A stretch of DNA of 64,000 nucleotides from [Leptolyngbya] sp. JSC-1 (GCA_000733415.1 KL662191.1:1523028-1587027), one strand, 5' to 3'. Positions 35,883 to 44,655 are shown, counted from the first letter of the stretch. Made by a program: numbers and translations. The notes: generated from the sequence alone by a model not told the origin.

Positions 35883-36275
35883 TCAAGCTGAGACTAGCTT
35901 TTGCTTCAACCAGATGTCTTCTCTAGCGTGCAAATAGCGCGGATCAGGATGGATCGTGATAGCCCGCTCGTAGGATTCCAGCGCGTTACCGTAGGCCATC
36001 ATTTCGGCCAGCAGCAGTCCTCGGTTAAACCAGGCTTGGTGGTAGTCAGGCCGCAGGGCTACGGCTTTATCATAGGAGGCCAAAGCCTCGGCATAGCGCT
36101 TCAGGCCGCACAAAGCGTTACCACGATTATTCCAAGCGGAACAATAGGTAGGGTCAAGAGCAATGGCTTGATCAAAGGCTGCCACTGCATCGGCAAATTG
36201 CTCTGCTTCACAAAGGCTGCACCCTTTACCATGCCAAAAGTCTGAAGAATTCGGATCGGGATCGAGAGCCATCAT
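35883..36275 (-). CDS. Small TPR protein
   Basis: 130 residues, three tetratricopeptide repeats: FADAVAAFDQAIALDPTYCS, YAEALASYDKAVALRPDYHQ and YGNALESYERAITIHPDPRY, each preceded by the W-N-N-R-G or W-F-N-R-G type first helix. TPRs mediate protein-protein contacts; partner unknown. Starts with two adjacent ATG codons; no neighbouring gene in an operon. Confidence 0.85.
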   Translation of the reverse strand: MMALDPDPNSSDFWHGKGCSLCEAEQFADAVAAFDQAIALDPTYCSAWNNRGNALCGLKRYAEALASYDKAVALRPDYHQAWFNRGLLLAEMMAYGNALESYERAITIHPDPRYLHAREDIWLKQKLVSA

Positions 36276-36458
36276 TGTATTAATCCTCGCTAATCGATGA
36301 AATTGGTTGGTACAACTCCATTGTGAATTGCTTCAAACTAAAGCAGGGGACGGATTTTCACCCCATGAAAGTTCGGTTGAATATCAGGGAGAAATTTAGA
36401 TAGAAACTAGTTGAATGTAGAGTATATAAAATCACCATGCTGTAGGACAATCACAAGC

Positions 36459-36484
36459 AAAAAAACGATTCCCGTAGGAATCGT
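36459..36484 (-). terminator. Terminator after the 4-TM protein gene
   Basis: On the minus strand an 8-bp stem ACGATTCC/GGAATCGT with a 4-base loop is followed by a run of seven T (36465-36459), 69 bases after the stop of the upstream gene. Confidence 0.85.
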
Positions 36485-36552
36485 CTAACACAAGTCTCTT
36501 GAACTTAAGTATTTGCTGAAGTATCTGCTGAAGTATCTGCTGAAACTATCAC

Positions 36553-36969
36553 TCAGCTTGCCTTTTCCACGTTTTGCTCAGGCTCCAGTGTTGTGCTAGC
36601 TGTGCCACCGCCCAAAATGCCAAATCCTTTTTCAGCGAAATACTTATTGAGCAGTGTACTGACAAGAGAGAGCACAATCGGACCAAGCAAAATTGCCACA
36701 ATACCTCGGACCGCAAATCCGGGCACCAAAACTGAAGCTAGCCAGAAGCAGATTCCGTTGACGACCAAGGAAAACAAACCCAGCGTCAGGATAGTAATGG
36801 GGAGCGACAAGAAAGCCAAAACGGGTCTAATCAACCCATTCACCAAGCCGATCGAAACGCCCGCCAGCATAGCCGCCACAAATGAATTAATGTCAACACC
36901 TGGAACAATCAGATCGACAATCAGAAGGCTTAGAGCCGTCACCAAAATTGTTAAAAAATATCCGAGCAT
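36553..36969 (-). CDS. Phage-holin-family (4-TM, PF04020) membrane protein
   Basis: 138 residues with four membrane helices; the motif GLVNGLIRPVLAFLSLPITI and LGLFSLVVNGICFWLASVLV are characteristic of this family, which is widespread on bacterial chromosomes and not phage-specific. The tail is short and hydrophilic. A good ribosome site (AAGGAGATT) precedes the ATG at 36969, and a T-run terminator follows. Confidence 0.88.
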   Translation of the reverse strand: MLGYFLTILVTALSLLIVDLIVPGVDINSFVAAMLAGVSIGLVNGLIRPVLAFLSLPITILTLGLFSLVVNGICFWLASVLVPGFAVRGIVAILLGPIVLSLVSTLLNKYFAEKGFGILGGGTASTTLEPEQNVEKAS

Positions 36970-37260
36970 TGTAATCTCCTTTACTGAATTGAATACTGAA
37001 TTGAAGCACGGACCGAAACCATCAGGTTGTGAATTTGACCAAATGATCGGATCAGAGCAAGCCGTTTGTATCCAGTTCCAAGTTCTTTCGATAGTGTGTG
37101 TAGCTGCTTAGCAGGTGATTGGGCGTTTTGCCTACTAATCTATCAATTGGTTTATCCGAGTCGTTAGTTGGCCTATCGATAGTCTTGACTACAGATCCAA
37201 CTACTGCCTAACCACAGATCTAACTATTATTTAGATCCACTCATTCAGCTACCGATTGCT

Positions 37261-37305
37261 CTGTTTACAATCTATCTGCTTACAATCTATCTGCTTACAA
37301 TCTAT
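37261..37305. repeat. Tandem repeat, 15-base unit x3
   Basis: CTGTTTACAATCTAT followed by two exact copies of CTGCTTACAATCTAT. Confidence 0.9.
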
Positions 37306-37507
37306 GCCACTAATCTATTTGATTTAGTAAAAAAATACCAGAAAAATTTAGGATTGAGTGTTTACGCCAACTGTAGAGGCATGGTACTTTAATTTTGACA
37401 AAGCAATTGGTACGAGTACTTTTGTACGAACTTGACGAAAGTTTGTGCAGCTTTTTAATACTGGCTGCCTTTAAAGTGGGTTTATAGATTGGTTCTGTGT
37501 CGATAAA

Positions 37508-37537
37508 TTTGTATCGATTTGTATCGATTTGTATCAA
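37508..37537. repeat. Tandem repeat, 10-base unit x3
   Basis: TTTGTATCGA twice, then TTTGTATCAA. Confidence 0.85.
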
Positions 37538-37840
37538 TAGCTTGGTGTAGGTAAAAACGGTTTTTCTGGTCTGCTGGAGGTTCAACAAGCGAGCAGTTGA
37601 GCAGCTATCAAGCTCTAGCGTTTTGGCAGTTAAAGCCCTCTCTCAGCAGTTTTTTCGGTTGCTTTGCTTGCTATCGATCCAAAAGCTCGTCAGAGTTTTT
37701 GAATTTCAAAACCCCGAGGGGATTTGGGGATTTCTGGATAGGCTTTTAGTTGAACGGCTGTAGAAATATCAGCAAGATTGTTGAGAAATGAACGATTAGT
37801 AGGTAAAAGTGGTTAATAGGTGAATAGCTAGGTGATTCAT

Positions 37841-38026
37841 ATGAAATTTACACGAATTCTACTCGGTATTCTCTTGCCACCCGTTGGGGTTTATTTGACC
37901 TTTGGATTCGGCACCACATTGCTGATCAATATTCTGTTAACCCTACTGGGTTGGCTGCCTGGTAGCATTCACGCGCTATGGGCGATTCTGAAGCACGAAG
38001 AGCAAGCCAATCAAGCTTCTAGCTGA
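37841..38026 (+). CDS. Pmp3/YqaE-family small membrane protein
   Basis: 61 residues from ATG 37841, with AGGTGA seven bases upstream; a GTG three codons earlier is less likely. Two hydrophobic helices: RILLGILLPPVGVYLTFGFG and LINILLTLLGWLPGSIHALW, the UPF0057 pattern with P-P-x-x-V and G-W-x-P-G-x-x-H-A. Family members are linked to membrane potential and salt or cold stress in yeast and plants. Stands alone. Confidence 0.9.
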   Translation: MKFTRILLGILLPPVGVYLTFGFGTTLLINILLTLLGWLPGSIHALWAILKHEEQANQASS

Positions 38027-38086
38027 TCTGGAGCTTGATCGGAGCAGCCATTCCGGGCTTGCTCACAGTCCTCAACCAATGAAAAA

Positions 38087-38102
38087 GCTGCCCTAGGGCA
38101 GC
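38087..38102 (-). terminator. Palindromic terminator between convergent genes
   Basis: GCTGCCCTAGGGCAGC is a perfect 8+8 palindrome; on the minus strand it is followed by TTTTT (38086-38082), fitting termination of the gene at 38182-39132. It may also stop the Pmp3 transcript from the other side. Confidence 0.75.
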
Positions 38103-38181
38103 CGATAGGATTATTGCGCTAGTTCAAGCAGGCGTTAGGTGTCAGATCAGCAAAACCTGCTGAGGTTCCTTCAGTGTCAGC

Positions 38182-39132
38182 CTAATTTCTGGCCGTTTGC
38201 CACACTTCTTTCAGAAGCTGCTTGATCTTTTGCTCCTTCTGAGCAATGGTAGCGCCCGTTTCGCCCATTTTGATTTGCAGCTCAGATTGCTTCTGCTCTA
38301 CCCAGCTTGTTCCGCGTTCTGCATCGTTGGCTTTGGTGTTTTCGTACCAAACCTTGGCCTTAGCCATGTCCTGCTGAAACTCTTGCTTAAATGTTTCGTA
38401 GCGTACACCATAGCGGCCTGTCAGTTTTGCATCCAGCATCGCCAGCTTTTGCTTCACTGAAGCACTGACAGAGGCATAGGTTTCACTCTCCTGAATCGTC
38501 CGCAACAACCGCTCAGCTAGAGTTTTCAGCGAATCAGCAAAGGAACCGACTTGGGGCTGGCTGGTTTCTTCGTCTGCAATTGCAGTCGGTACAATTGGCG
38601 CTTCGCTCGTCTGAGCTGCTGGCTCAATAATTTCAACGATGGGTTCAGCAACTGGTTCAGCAACAAGTTCAGCAACAGGCTCAACGACTGGCCCAATTAC
38701 CGGCTCAACAGATTGCTCAAAGCTTACAGGAGTCGTTCCCATCGGCTCTACCGCGAGTGGTTCCACTGTGGACTCTAGAATGGGTGATGCTTGATTGATG
38801 GAGGGCTGAACCTCCACAACCACGTCGGCGGCATTTGCTTCCGGCATCGCTACCAGGTTCTCGTCATCATCATCAATTTTTACTTCTACAGGCGCAGCAG
38901 CGGGTGGCATCGTCTCGTTTTCAGCTTGGCGCTTTTCTTTCAACGTGCTAATTACGGTGCTGGTTGATTCTTTAGCAACCGAGCCAATTTCATTTGCGCC
39001 CGCTTTCAGCTCGGTAACGGTTTGGGAAAAAGCATCCTGGAAGATCTTGCGAATTCGCTCAGCGCGGCTACCACCGAGAGCTTTGATTTTCTCTAGCTCG
39101 GCAGCGATTTGGTCTTTCTTGGGATTGGTCAT
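38182..39132 (-). CDS. Pro/Glu/Val-repeat protein of unknown function
   Basis: 316 residues. Basic helical N-terminus (KKDQIAAELEKIKALGGSRA), an acidic low-complexity centre with repeated EPV/EPVAE words (VEPVIGPVVEPVAELVAEPV, about 138-165), and a helical C-terminal part with coiled-coil character (EQKQSELQIKMGETGATIAQ). It reads as a stalk joining two helical domains. No signal peptide or membrane helix. Ribosome site GGAGGAGA precedes the ATG. I recognise no family. Confidence 0.7.
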   Translation of the reverse strand: MTNPKKDQIAAELEKIKALGGSRAERIRKIFQDAFSQTVTELKAGANEIGSVAKESTSTVISTLKEKRQAENETMPPAAAPVEVKIDDDDENLVAMPEANAADVVVEVQPSINQASPILESTVEPLAVEPMGTTPVSFEQSVEPVIGPVVEPVAELVAEPVAEPIVEIIEPAAQTSEAPIVPTAIADEETSQPQVGSFADSLKTLAERLLRTIQESETYASVSASVKQKLAMLDAKLTGRYGVRYETFKQEFQQDMAKAKVWYENTKANDAERGTSWVEQKQSELQIKMGETGATIAQKEQKIKQLLKEVWQTARN

Positions 39133-39283
39133 GGTCTCCTCCTACGTGAACTAGCTCTTTGGCTAGGATTATTGGTTAGGATCAAATTGGGCAATTGTAG
39201 TGAGCTTGTAAAGCACCTGATTCAGATGGCTTACCACTCATGCACTAGGGACAAACATCACGCGTAAACATCAGGCGTAAACA

Positions 39284-39541
39284 TCAGGAAACAGACGAGC
39301 TTACCGTAGTCTTCTCTTTCCGCGCTTTGCGCTGTTCAATCAAAAACTGAGAAACTTCGGTTGCCAGCAAGGTTACAATCACACCATCATCTAACCAACC
39401 CAATACCGGAATCACGTCAGGGGAAATGTCAAGGGGACTGATCAGATACACAAGCGATGCTGCAATTAGTAACCAGCGATATTTAGAATTGCGAAGTGTT
39501 TTGCGAATAAAGTTGTACACGAATTGGTTTAAGAATTTCAT
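39284..39541 (-). CDS. DUF1232 (YkvA) small membrane protein
   Basis: 85 residues from the ATG at 39541, eight bases after GGAGG. The DUF1232 core YRWLLIAASLVYLISPLDIS followed by PDVIPVLGWLDDGVIVTLLA is clear, with the family's SPxD and PD motifs. Function unknown; membrane-associated. The tail is basic. Confidence 0.88.
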   Translation of the reverse strand: MKFLNQFVYNFIRKTLRNSKYRWLLIAASLVYLISPLDISPDVIPVLGWLDDGVIVTLLATEVSQFLIEQRKARKEKTTVSSSVS

Positions 39542-39680
39542 TCCGTTGCCCTCCACTACAAGATCATCATGCCAGATACGGCTGAATCCGTCTGGTGTGG
39601 AAAACCCACGGTTTTAGCGTAGTAGTCCCATCATCCGATTGGGTGAGAGATTGGGTGAGAGAAAATTCGCGATTGTTTCG

Positions 39681-39722
39681 TTGATTATTTGTGATTGATT
39701 ATTTGTGATTGATTATTTGTGA
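39681..39722. repeat. Tandem repeat, 14-base unit x3
   Basis: TTGATTATTTGTGA three times without change, upstream of the large fusion gene. Confidence 0.92.
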
Positions 39723-39779
39723 CTGAATTGGGCATCCCTGCTAGGATCTTTGAGGCGTGGCTGTATCTGGCAAGAACTC

Positions 39780-42755
39780 ATGGCAGAGGTGTTGGGTGCT
39801 GTTCTGATTTTTGTAGTTTGTCCACTGTTGGGTGGGTTGCCGCTGATTGGCTGGATTGTCCAAGCGCTGACCGGGCGCGATCTGGCGAAAACCGGTACTG
39901 GAAATGTCAGCGTTTCGGCCGCGTTTTACCACGGTGGCAAGTGGGTCGGGATGCTGGCGGTTTTGTCAGAAGCTTTTAAAGGAATTGCGGCGGTGCTGTT
40001 GGCCCGCAGCTTTTTCCCAACTGAGCCAGCCTGGGAGATTGGAGCGCTGATTGCTCTGGTGATGGGGCGATACTGGTTTGCCAAAGGAGCTGGAACCACT
40101 AATGTCGTCTGGGGTTACATTGTTCACGACCCGATTACGTCGCTGTTGACAGCCATTATTGGCGGGATTGGCTTTACCCTGCTGCGGGAACGTCAGGCCG
40201 GTAAGTATGGCGTTTTGGTGCTGCTGCCCTTGATCACGGCACTGCGCTATCCTCATGCCGGTGAATTGATTGGCGCTAATATTGCCTTGAGTATCCTATT
40301 AGGTTGGATCTATCAAAAGATTCCTGACGACCTGAATCTGCCCGCTAATCATGTCCAGTCGAGTTCTAAATCCATGTTTCGATTTTTCCAAGGAGATCGC
40401 GCTCTGCTGCCGCTGGATCAATCGCTGCAAGCCGAAAAAGTAGGGGCGAAAGCGGCTACTCTGGCGCAGCTCAAACGTTGGGGCTATCCCGTACCTCCTG
40501 GCTGGGTACTGCCGCCCGGTGATGATGCGGCTCCACTGCTGGCACTTCTGCATCCGTTTCCCGACTATCCGATCGCCGTGCGCTCTTCGGCAATTGGAGA
40601 AGACGGAGAAACCGCGTCGGCGGCTGGACAGTACGAGTCGCTGCTGAATATCACCAGTCTACCCGCTTTGGAACAAGCGATTTTGCGCTGTCAGGCGTCC
40701 TACAATTTGCCAGCGGCGGCTCGTTATCGACAGGACCGGGGGGTTGCTGCTGGCGGCATGGCAGTGATCGTGCAGCGCCAAATCCAAGGGGTGTTTTCGG
40801 GCGTAGCCTTTAGCCGCGACCCGATTGCTCGTCAGGGAGACGCTGTGGTGATTGAGGCTTTGCCTGGGATGGCAGCAGCCGTGGTTTCTGGACGCCAAAC
40901 TCCAGAGCAGTACCGCGTCTGGATCGGTGAACCCATCTCGACCGCAAGCGGGCAACAGCCCGCTGATTGGCAAGCCACCGTCGAAGGAGGAGTTGACGGT
41001 GGAGTTGAGGGAGAAGGAAACATACCGCTCCAATTAATTCAGCAGGTGGCTTATCTGGCGCGGCAGATCGAGGCTCGCTACCACGGCATTCCGCAAGATA
41101 TTGAATGGACCTACGACGGCGAGCAACTCTGGCTGCTGCAAGCCCGGCCAATCACGACTCTACTGCCAATCTGGACGCGCAAAATAGCGGCAGAAGTAAT
41201 TCCCGGCTTCATCCATCCCCTCACCTGGTCGATTAACCGTCCGCTCACCTGCGGCGTTTGGGGCGAGATTTTTACCCTAGTTCTGGGTGAACGAGCCAGT
41301 GGTCTTGAGTTTGAGGAAACCGCTACCCTGCATCGCTCGGCGGCCTACTTCAACGCCACCTTGCTGGGCGACATTTTTCGACGCATGGGCTTACCAGCTG
41401 AAAGCCTGGAATTTTTGACCAGAGGTGCCAAGTTCAGCAAACCACCCCTGAGTGCCACGCTGCGCAACCTACCAGGGCTGCTGCGCCTCGTCCAAGCAGA
41501 ATGGCGTCTGCCGCAGGAGTTTGAGCGAGATACAAAGCAATTTTTTGCTCCTGGCTTCGCGGCCCTCCAGGCTCAACCCGTCGCGACCCTAGCGCCTGAT
41601 GCTCTGCTGGGCCGAATCGAGCAAATTCTGGCCCTGCTGAAACGCGCCACCTACTACAGCATCATGGCTCCTCTGAGCGCGGCCCTGAGGCAGGCTATTT
41701 TTCGGGTTCAGCAAACTCAGCTCGACAACAGCCAGATGCCCGAAGTTGCCGCCATTCGCTCACTGCAAGCCCTTGCGGTAGATTGCCGATCCAGTTTGGC
41801 TACTCTCAATCTCCTACCCAACGATTCCGATCAATCCCGTCAGACCTGGTCTGAGCTATCGGCTCAGTTAGCAGCAACCCCAGAAGGACAAGCCGTGCTG
41901 CATCAGTTCGAGCAATGGTTGGGGCAGTATGGCTACCTCAGCGAAGTGGGTACCGATATTGCCGTCCCCACCTGGCGAGAAGATCCCGGTCCGGTTCAGG
42001 ACTTGTGGCTTCAGTTTGTGCAGCATCCCCCCGATTCTCCAGCGGCTGCGATAGCTCCGAAGCAGAATGGGGGCAACTGGAAACTGCGCCAAGCCCAACA
42101 GCGGCTGAACTTAAAAGGTCAAGTCACTGCCTGTTATAGTCACCTGCTGGCTGAATTGCGCTGGAGTTTCGTCGCCCTGGAGCAGTGTTGGCTGCGGTCT
42201 GGCTTGCTGGAGCAAGCGGGCGATCTGTTTTTTCTGGAATTCGACGAAATTCAGCAGCTGGTTGCCGACTCCATCTCAATTCCCGACCTGTCTCACCGGG
42301 TTGCCCAACGCCGCTCTCAGCTAGAGCACGACCGGCAGCTCACCCCACCCCTGCTCGTCTACGGCCATACCCCACCAATTCTGTTCGATTCAGCTCCAAT
42401 CGCCAACGCCAAACAGCTCCAGGGAATTGCAGCCAGCCCCGGTCAGGTAGCAGGACAAGTGAGGGTGCTGCAATCCTTCCAGGACAGTCAAAACGGTGCT
42501 GCTATTGACCGTAACACGATTTTGGTTGTTCCCTATACCGATTCTGGCTGGGCGGCGCTGCTGGCTAGAGCTGGTGGTCTGATTGCCGAAGTTGGCGGTC
42601 AGCTCTCCCACGGTGCAATTGTGGCCCGCGAGTATAGCATCCCAGCCGTGATGAATGTGGCCAACGCCACCCGAATTCTGCAAGACGGTCAGCCAATCCG
42701 CATCGACGGAGAGACTGGAACCATCGAGCTGCTGAGCGAGGAGTCGCCTACCTAA
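39780..42755 (+). CDS. PlsY-like acyltransferase domain fused to a PEP-synthase/rifampin-phosphotransferase-like protein
   Basis: 991 residues from ATG 39780 (TTG 39750 also in frame). Residues 1-195: PlsY-like membrane domain with several helices and TGRDLAKTGTGNVSVSAAFY, cf. the GSGN motif of glycerol-3-phosphate acyltransferase, though other PlsY motifs are altered (FAKGAGTTNVVWG). Residues about 215-455: PEP/pyruvate-binding ATP-grasp (EKVGAKAATLAQLKRWGYPV, AVRSSAIGEDGETASAAGQY, IEWTYDGEQLWLLQARPITT). Residues about 456-830: weakly conserved. C-terminus: swivelling phosphohistidine domain, His944 in GGQLSHGAIVARE. The PEP-binding TIM barrel of true PEP synthase is missing, as in rifampin phosphotransferases. 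Substrate unknown. Confidence 0.85.
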   Translation: MAEVLGAVLIFVVCPLLGGLPLIGWIVQALTGRDLAKTGTGNVSVSAAFYHGGKWVGMLAVLSEAFKGIAAVLLARSFFPTEPAWEIGALIALVMGRYWFAKGAGTTNVVWGYIVHDPITSLLTAIIGGIGFTLLRERQAGKYGVLVLLPLITALRYPHAGELIGANIALSILLGWIYQKIPDDLNLPANHVQSSSKSMFRFFQGDRALLPLDQSLQAEKVGAKAATLAQLKRWGYPVPPGWVLPPGDDAAPLLALLHPFPDYPIAVRSSAIGEDGETASAAGQYESLLNITSLPALEQAILRCQASYNLPAAARYRQDRGVAAGGMAVIVQRQIQGVFSGVAFSRDPIARQGDAVVIEALPGMAAAVVSGRQTPEQYRVWIGEPISTASGQQPADWQATVEGGVDGGVEGEGNIPLQLIQQVAYLARQIEARYHGIPQDIEWTYDGEQLWLLQARPITTLLPIWTRKIAAEVIPGFIHPLTWSINRPLTCGVWGEIFTLVLGERASGLEFEETATLHRSAAYFNATLLGDIFRRMGLPAESLEFLTRGAKFSKPPLSATLRNLPGLLRLVQAEWRLPQEFERDTKQFFAPGFAALQAQPVATLAPDALLGRIEQILALLKRATYYSIMAPLSAALRQAIFRVQQTQLDNSQMPEVAAIRSLQALAVDCRSSLATLNLLPNDSDQSRQTWSELSAQLAATPEGQAVLHQFEQWLGQYGYLSEVGTDIAVPTWREDPGPVQDLWLQFVQHPPDSPAAAIAPKQNGGNWKLRQAQQRLNLKGQVTACYSHLLAELRWSFVALEQCWLRSGLLEQAGDLFFLEFDEIQQLVADSISIPDLSHRVAQRRSQLEHDRQLTPPLLVYGHTPPILFDSAPIANAKQLQGIAASPGQVAGQVRVLQSFQDSQNGAAIDRNTILVVPYTDSGWAALLARAGGLIAEVGGQLSHGAIVAREYSIPAVMNVANATRILQDGQPIRIDGETGTIELLSEESPT

Positions 42756-42775
42756 AGTAAAGATTTTATGAACTA

Positions 42776-42837
42776 CGCTCAGCTCAGCGAAGCGGCTGAG
42801 CGTGATGTGCCAACACTTTGCACAGCGCTGTGTTGGC
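42776..42837 (+). other. Two tandem hairpins after the fusion gene
   Basis: CGCTCAG/CTGAGCG (42776-42782, 42796-42802) and GCCAACAC/GTGTTGGC (42809-42816, 42830-42837), the second followed by TTT. They may terminate the upstream gene or be the subterminal hairpins of the transposon relic that follows. Confidence 0.45.
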
Positions 42838-42842
42838 TTTAG

Positions 42843-43046
42843 CTCACGGGTTCAATCTCTGCCGTAGCAGGTTCGCTAAAAGCCTCTACCAACCGAATGG
42901 TGAGAAAAGAGTTCACAGATTATGTAGAAAAGTTTTATTTAAAATCCGTCTTTTGGTCTGGCTCTTACTATGTCGCGTCTACAGGAGGTGCCCCAATTGA
43001 AAGACTGAAAGAGTACATCGAGAACCAGAACAAGCCGCAAAGCTAA
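42843..43046 (+). pseudogene. IS200/IS605-family TnpA remnant (C-terminal part)
   Basis: In the frame ending TAA 43044-43046 the translation contains GSLKASTNRMVRKEFTDYVE and SVFWSGSYYVASTGGAPIER, then LKEYIENQ, which is the C-terminal third of Y1 transposases with the conserved FWSxSYxxAS-GG motif. The catalytic HUH motif and everything upstream are gone; a stop lies at 42840. No tnpB partner is nearby. Confidence 0.7.
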
Positions 43047-43246
43047 TTGTTCGCCTACGGTTCACGCACTTTCCTCCCCTACCCCGCTACGCTGTTGCTT
43101 GCTTCCCGCAGGGTGGGTGGGGACAGACCCTATGACGTTCTACCGAAAGTTACACTTCATTGCGAATTGAAATTTAGGTCCACCGGAATATGTTACGTTC
43201 AATAGCGTTCTGTTAACTATGCAGCGTTCCTGAGAGGGAAGAAACC

Positions 43247-43462
43247 TTGGTTAGCAATTTTAATGTGATCTCTCATGCTTCCGAACGTGAAGATCTAAGC
43301 GAGTACGTCGCTCATCTCCAACTTCACATGGCGTTACAAGCTCGTAACTTAGTACCTGCTCTGACTAATACATCCGACAGTCGGCAGCAGCTGCTACACC
43401 AAACTCAAGCAGACTTTGAGAAGTTCGTCTCGCGCCAGTCCAGAGTCATCAGTTTAGATTGA
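43247..43462 (+). CDS. Small protein of unknown function (TTG start)
   Basis: 71 residues from TTG 43247, preceded by GAGAGGGAAG; an internal ATG at 43329 would give 44 residues. The product VSNFNVISHASEREDLSEYV then HLQLHMALQARNLVPALTN is hydrophilic and helical, with no family I know. A strong terminator (43556-43581) lies about 95 bases after the stop, so the region is probably transcribed rightward. Confidence 0.45.
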   Translation: MVSNFNVISHASEREDLSEYVAHLQLHMALQARNLVPALTNTSDSRQQLLHQTQADFEKFVSRQSRVISLD

Positions 43463-43555
43463 TCTGGCTTAGCCAGCGATTTCGCTAGGTGAAATCAACC
43501 CGCAAGGGTATAAAATCAAACTTAATTAGCTATGCTTAATATCAACCTTGTCAAG

Positions 43556-43581
43556 TCAGAGCCTAAGCGCTCTGATTTTTT
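43556..43581 (+). terminator. Hairpin terminator
   Basis: TCAGAGC (43556-43562) pairs with GCTCTGA (43569-43575), 6-base loop, followed directly by TTTTTT. Confidence 0.88.
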
Positions 43582-43667
43582 GTGCGTATGAGTTGAACGG
43601 GGCAGTCAAACAGGTCCGGCTGAACTTTACTTTTCTATATAGTCCTATACAATAAGTTTGAACTCAG

Positions 43668-43702
43668 CTCCTGGCTCCTGGCTCCTGACTCCTGACTCCT
43701 AG
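43668..43702. repeat. Heptamer array CTCCTGG/CTCCTGA x5
   Basis: Five contiguous heptamers, CTCCTGG twice, CTCCTGA twice, CTCCTAG once; the last overlaps the stop codon of the VOC gene. Related heptamers (GGAGTCA, CTCCTGC, CTCCTAC) recur near 16685, 50704, 50823 and 60547. Confidence 0.85.
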
Positions 43703-44070
43703 CTTCCCACCCCTGCCGCAACCGGAGCTGGCTCATAGAGATACTCAAACCAATTGCCTTCCGGATCGCGCCCGTAGAAAGAAGCTGTGCCGTCACGGTG
43801 CTCATGTATCGAGGTGAGGTGGACACCTGCCGCCTTCAGCTGCTCGTAGGCGATTTCAATTTCCGCCCGGTCGTGAAAAATAAAGCCAAAATGGGGACCT
43901 GCTTGCTTATACTGGGGACTCAACAGTGCCAAACCATCGTCGCCCGCTTTTAGGTAGGCCCAATCCGCATCTTTCCAAACCAGCTCCATGCCCAAATTTT
44001 GATAAAACTGGGCGGCTCGATCGAGGTCTTGAACGCAAATGGCTACATGACCGATTCGCTTAAGTTGCAT
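43699..44070 (-). CDS. VOC/glyoxalase-family protein
   Basis: 123 residues from the ATG at 44070, where MQLKRIGHVAICVQDLDRAA begins the usual fold; a TTG six codons earlier is less likely. Paired beta-alpha-beta-beta-beta units with metal-ligand candidates His (RIGHVAICV), His/Glu in the middle (GPHFGFIFHDRAEIE) and Glu in FYGRDPEGNWFEYLYEP. A fosfomycin-resistance-like or dioxygenase-like member; substrate unknown. Stop overlaps a heptamer array. Confidence 0.85.
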   Translation of the reverse strand: MQLKRIGHVAICVQDLDRAAQFYQNLGMELVWKDADWAYLKAGDDGLALLSPQYKQAGPHFGFIFHDRAEIEIAYEQLKAAGVHLTSIHEHRDGTASFYGRDPEGNWFEYLYEPAPVAAGVGS

Positions 44071-44211
44071 ACTGTTTCGAACTCCCAAACATTGCTCTAT
44101 CTAGCCTTATTTTAAACACAGCCTCCTGAAATCGCTGGAGCTGAAGCAGATGCGATTCACGGGAAACGGTTCACGGTAAGCTGAGGAATGATAATACAAA
44201 AGGAATAGTTT

Positions 44212-44655
44212 ATGAGTTGGTTGATCCCAGTCCGCCCCTTGGCATGGGCCATCGCTGTGTTAATTTGGCTTTGTAGTTGGAGCATTGCCCCCGCTGCCCT
44301 AGCCCTGACCCAAATTAAGCTGACCAATCTGTCCTATCATGAATGCCCGCCTGAGCTGGCAGAAGGAGCGATTACATCGGGTGGAACCAGCATGGCAGCT
44401 AATTGTTTTATTGTCACTGGCAAGGCAGAGAACCCTTCTGGCAAACCGATTATCAACGCCGACATCTACGGGCGGATCTACGACGCCAATGATAACCCGA
44501 TCTTGCAAAACCGAACTCGCCTCGGCTCCATCGACGAGGTTCCTCCCGGCATTAGCGACTTCGAACTGAGGATTTCTGTACCGGCCAATCAGCCAACGCC
44601 TTTGAAGCTAAAGCAATTCAAAGCTTCTGGGTTTACCGGAGTAGTGCGGCGCTAG
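44212..44655 (+). CDS. Secreted protein, FxLYD-like
   Basis: 147 residues. Signal peptide with hydrophobic core WAIAVLIWLCSWSIAPAALA. The mature part is a beta-sandwich of the FxLYD kind: CFIVTGKAENPSGKPIINAD, IYGRIYDANDNPILQNRTRL and FELRISVPANQPTPLKL. Three cysteines. Unnamed homologues are common in cyanobacteria. Periplasmic location inferred from the signal peptide. Confidence 0.75.
   Translation: MSWLIPVRPLAWAIAVLIWLCSWSIAPAALALTQIKLTNLSYHECPPELAEGAITSGGTSMAANCFIVTGKAENPSGKPIINADIYGRIYDANDNPILQNRTRLGSIDEVPPGISDFELRISVPANQPTPLKLKQFKASGFTGVVRR

Larger units (their letters stand above)
36985..37840. other. Repeat-rich intergenic region, no gene seen
   Basis: About 850 bases, AT-rich, holding the two tandem repeats listed next and several loose repeats (CTATCGAT, ACAGATC words at 37160-37220). 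Presumed promoter of the small Pmp3 gene lies at its right end. Confidence 0.5.

Noticed and set aside
36553..36969. Phage holin as a sign of a prophage
   Set aside because: The PF04020 family is chromosomal in many bacteria; no other phage gene is near.
37310..37588. 92-codon minus-strand frame
   Set aside because: Runs through a tandem repeat, is AT-rich and lacks a ribosome site or recognisable fold.
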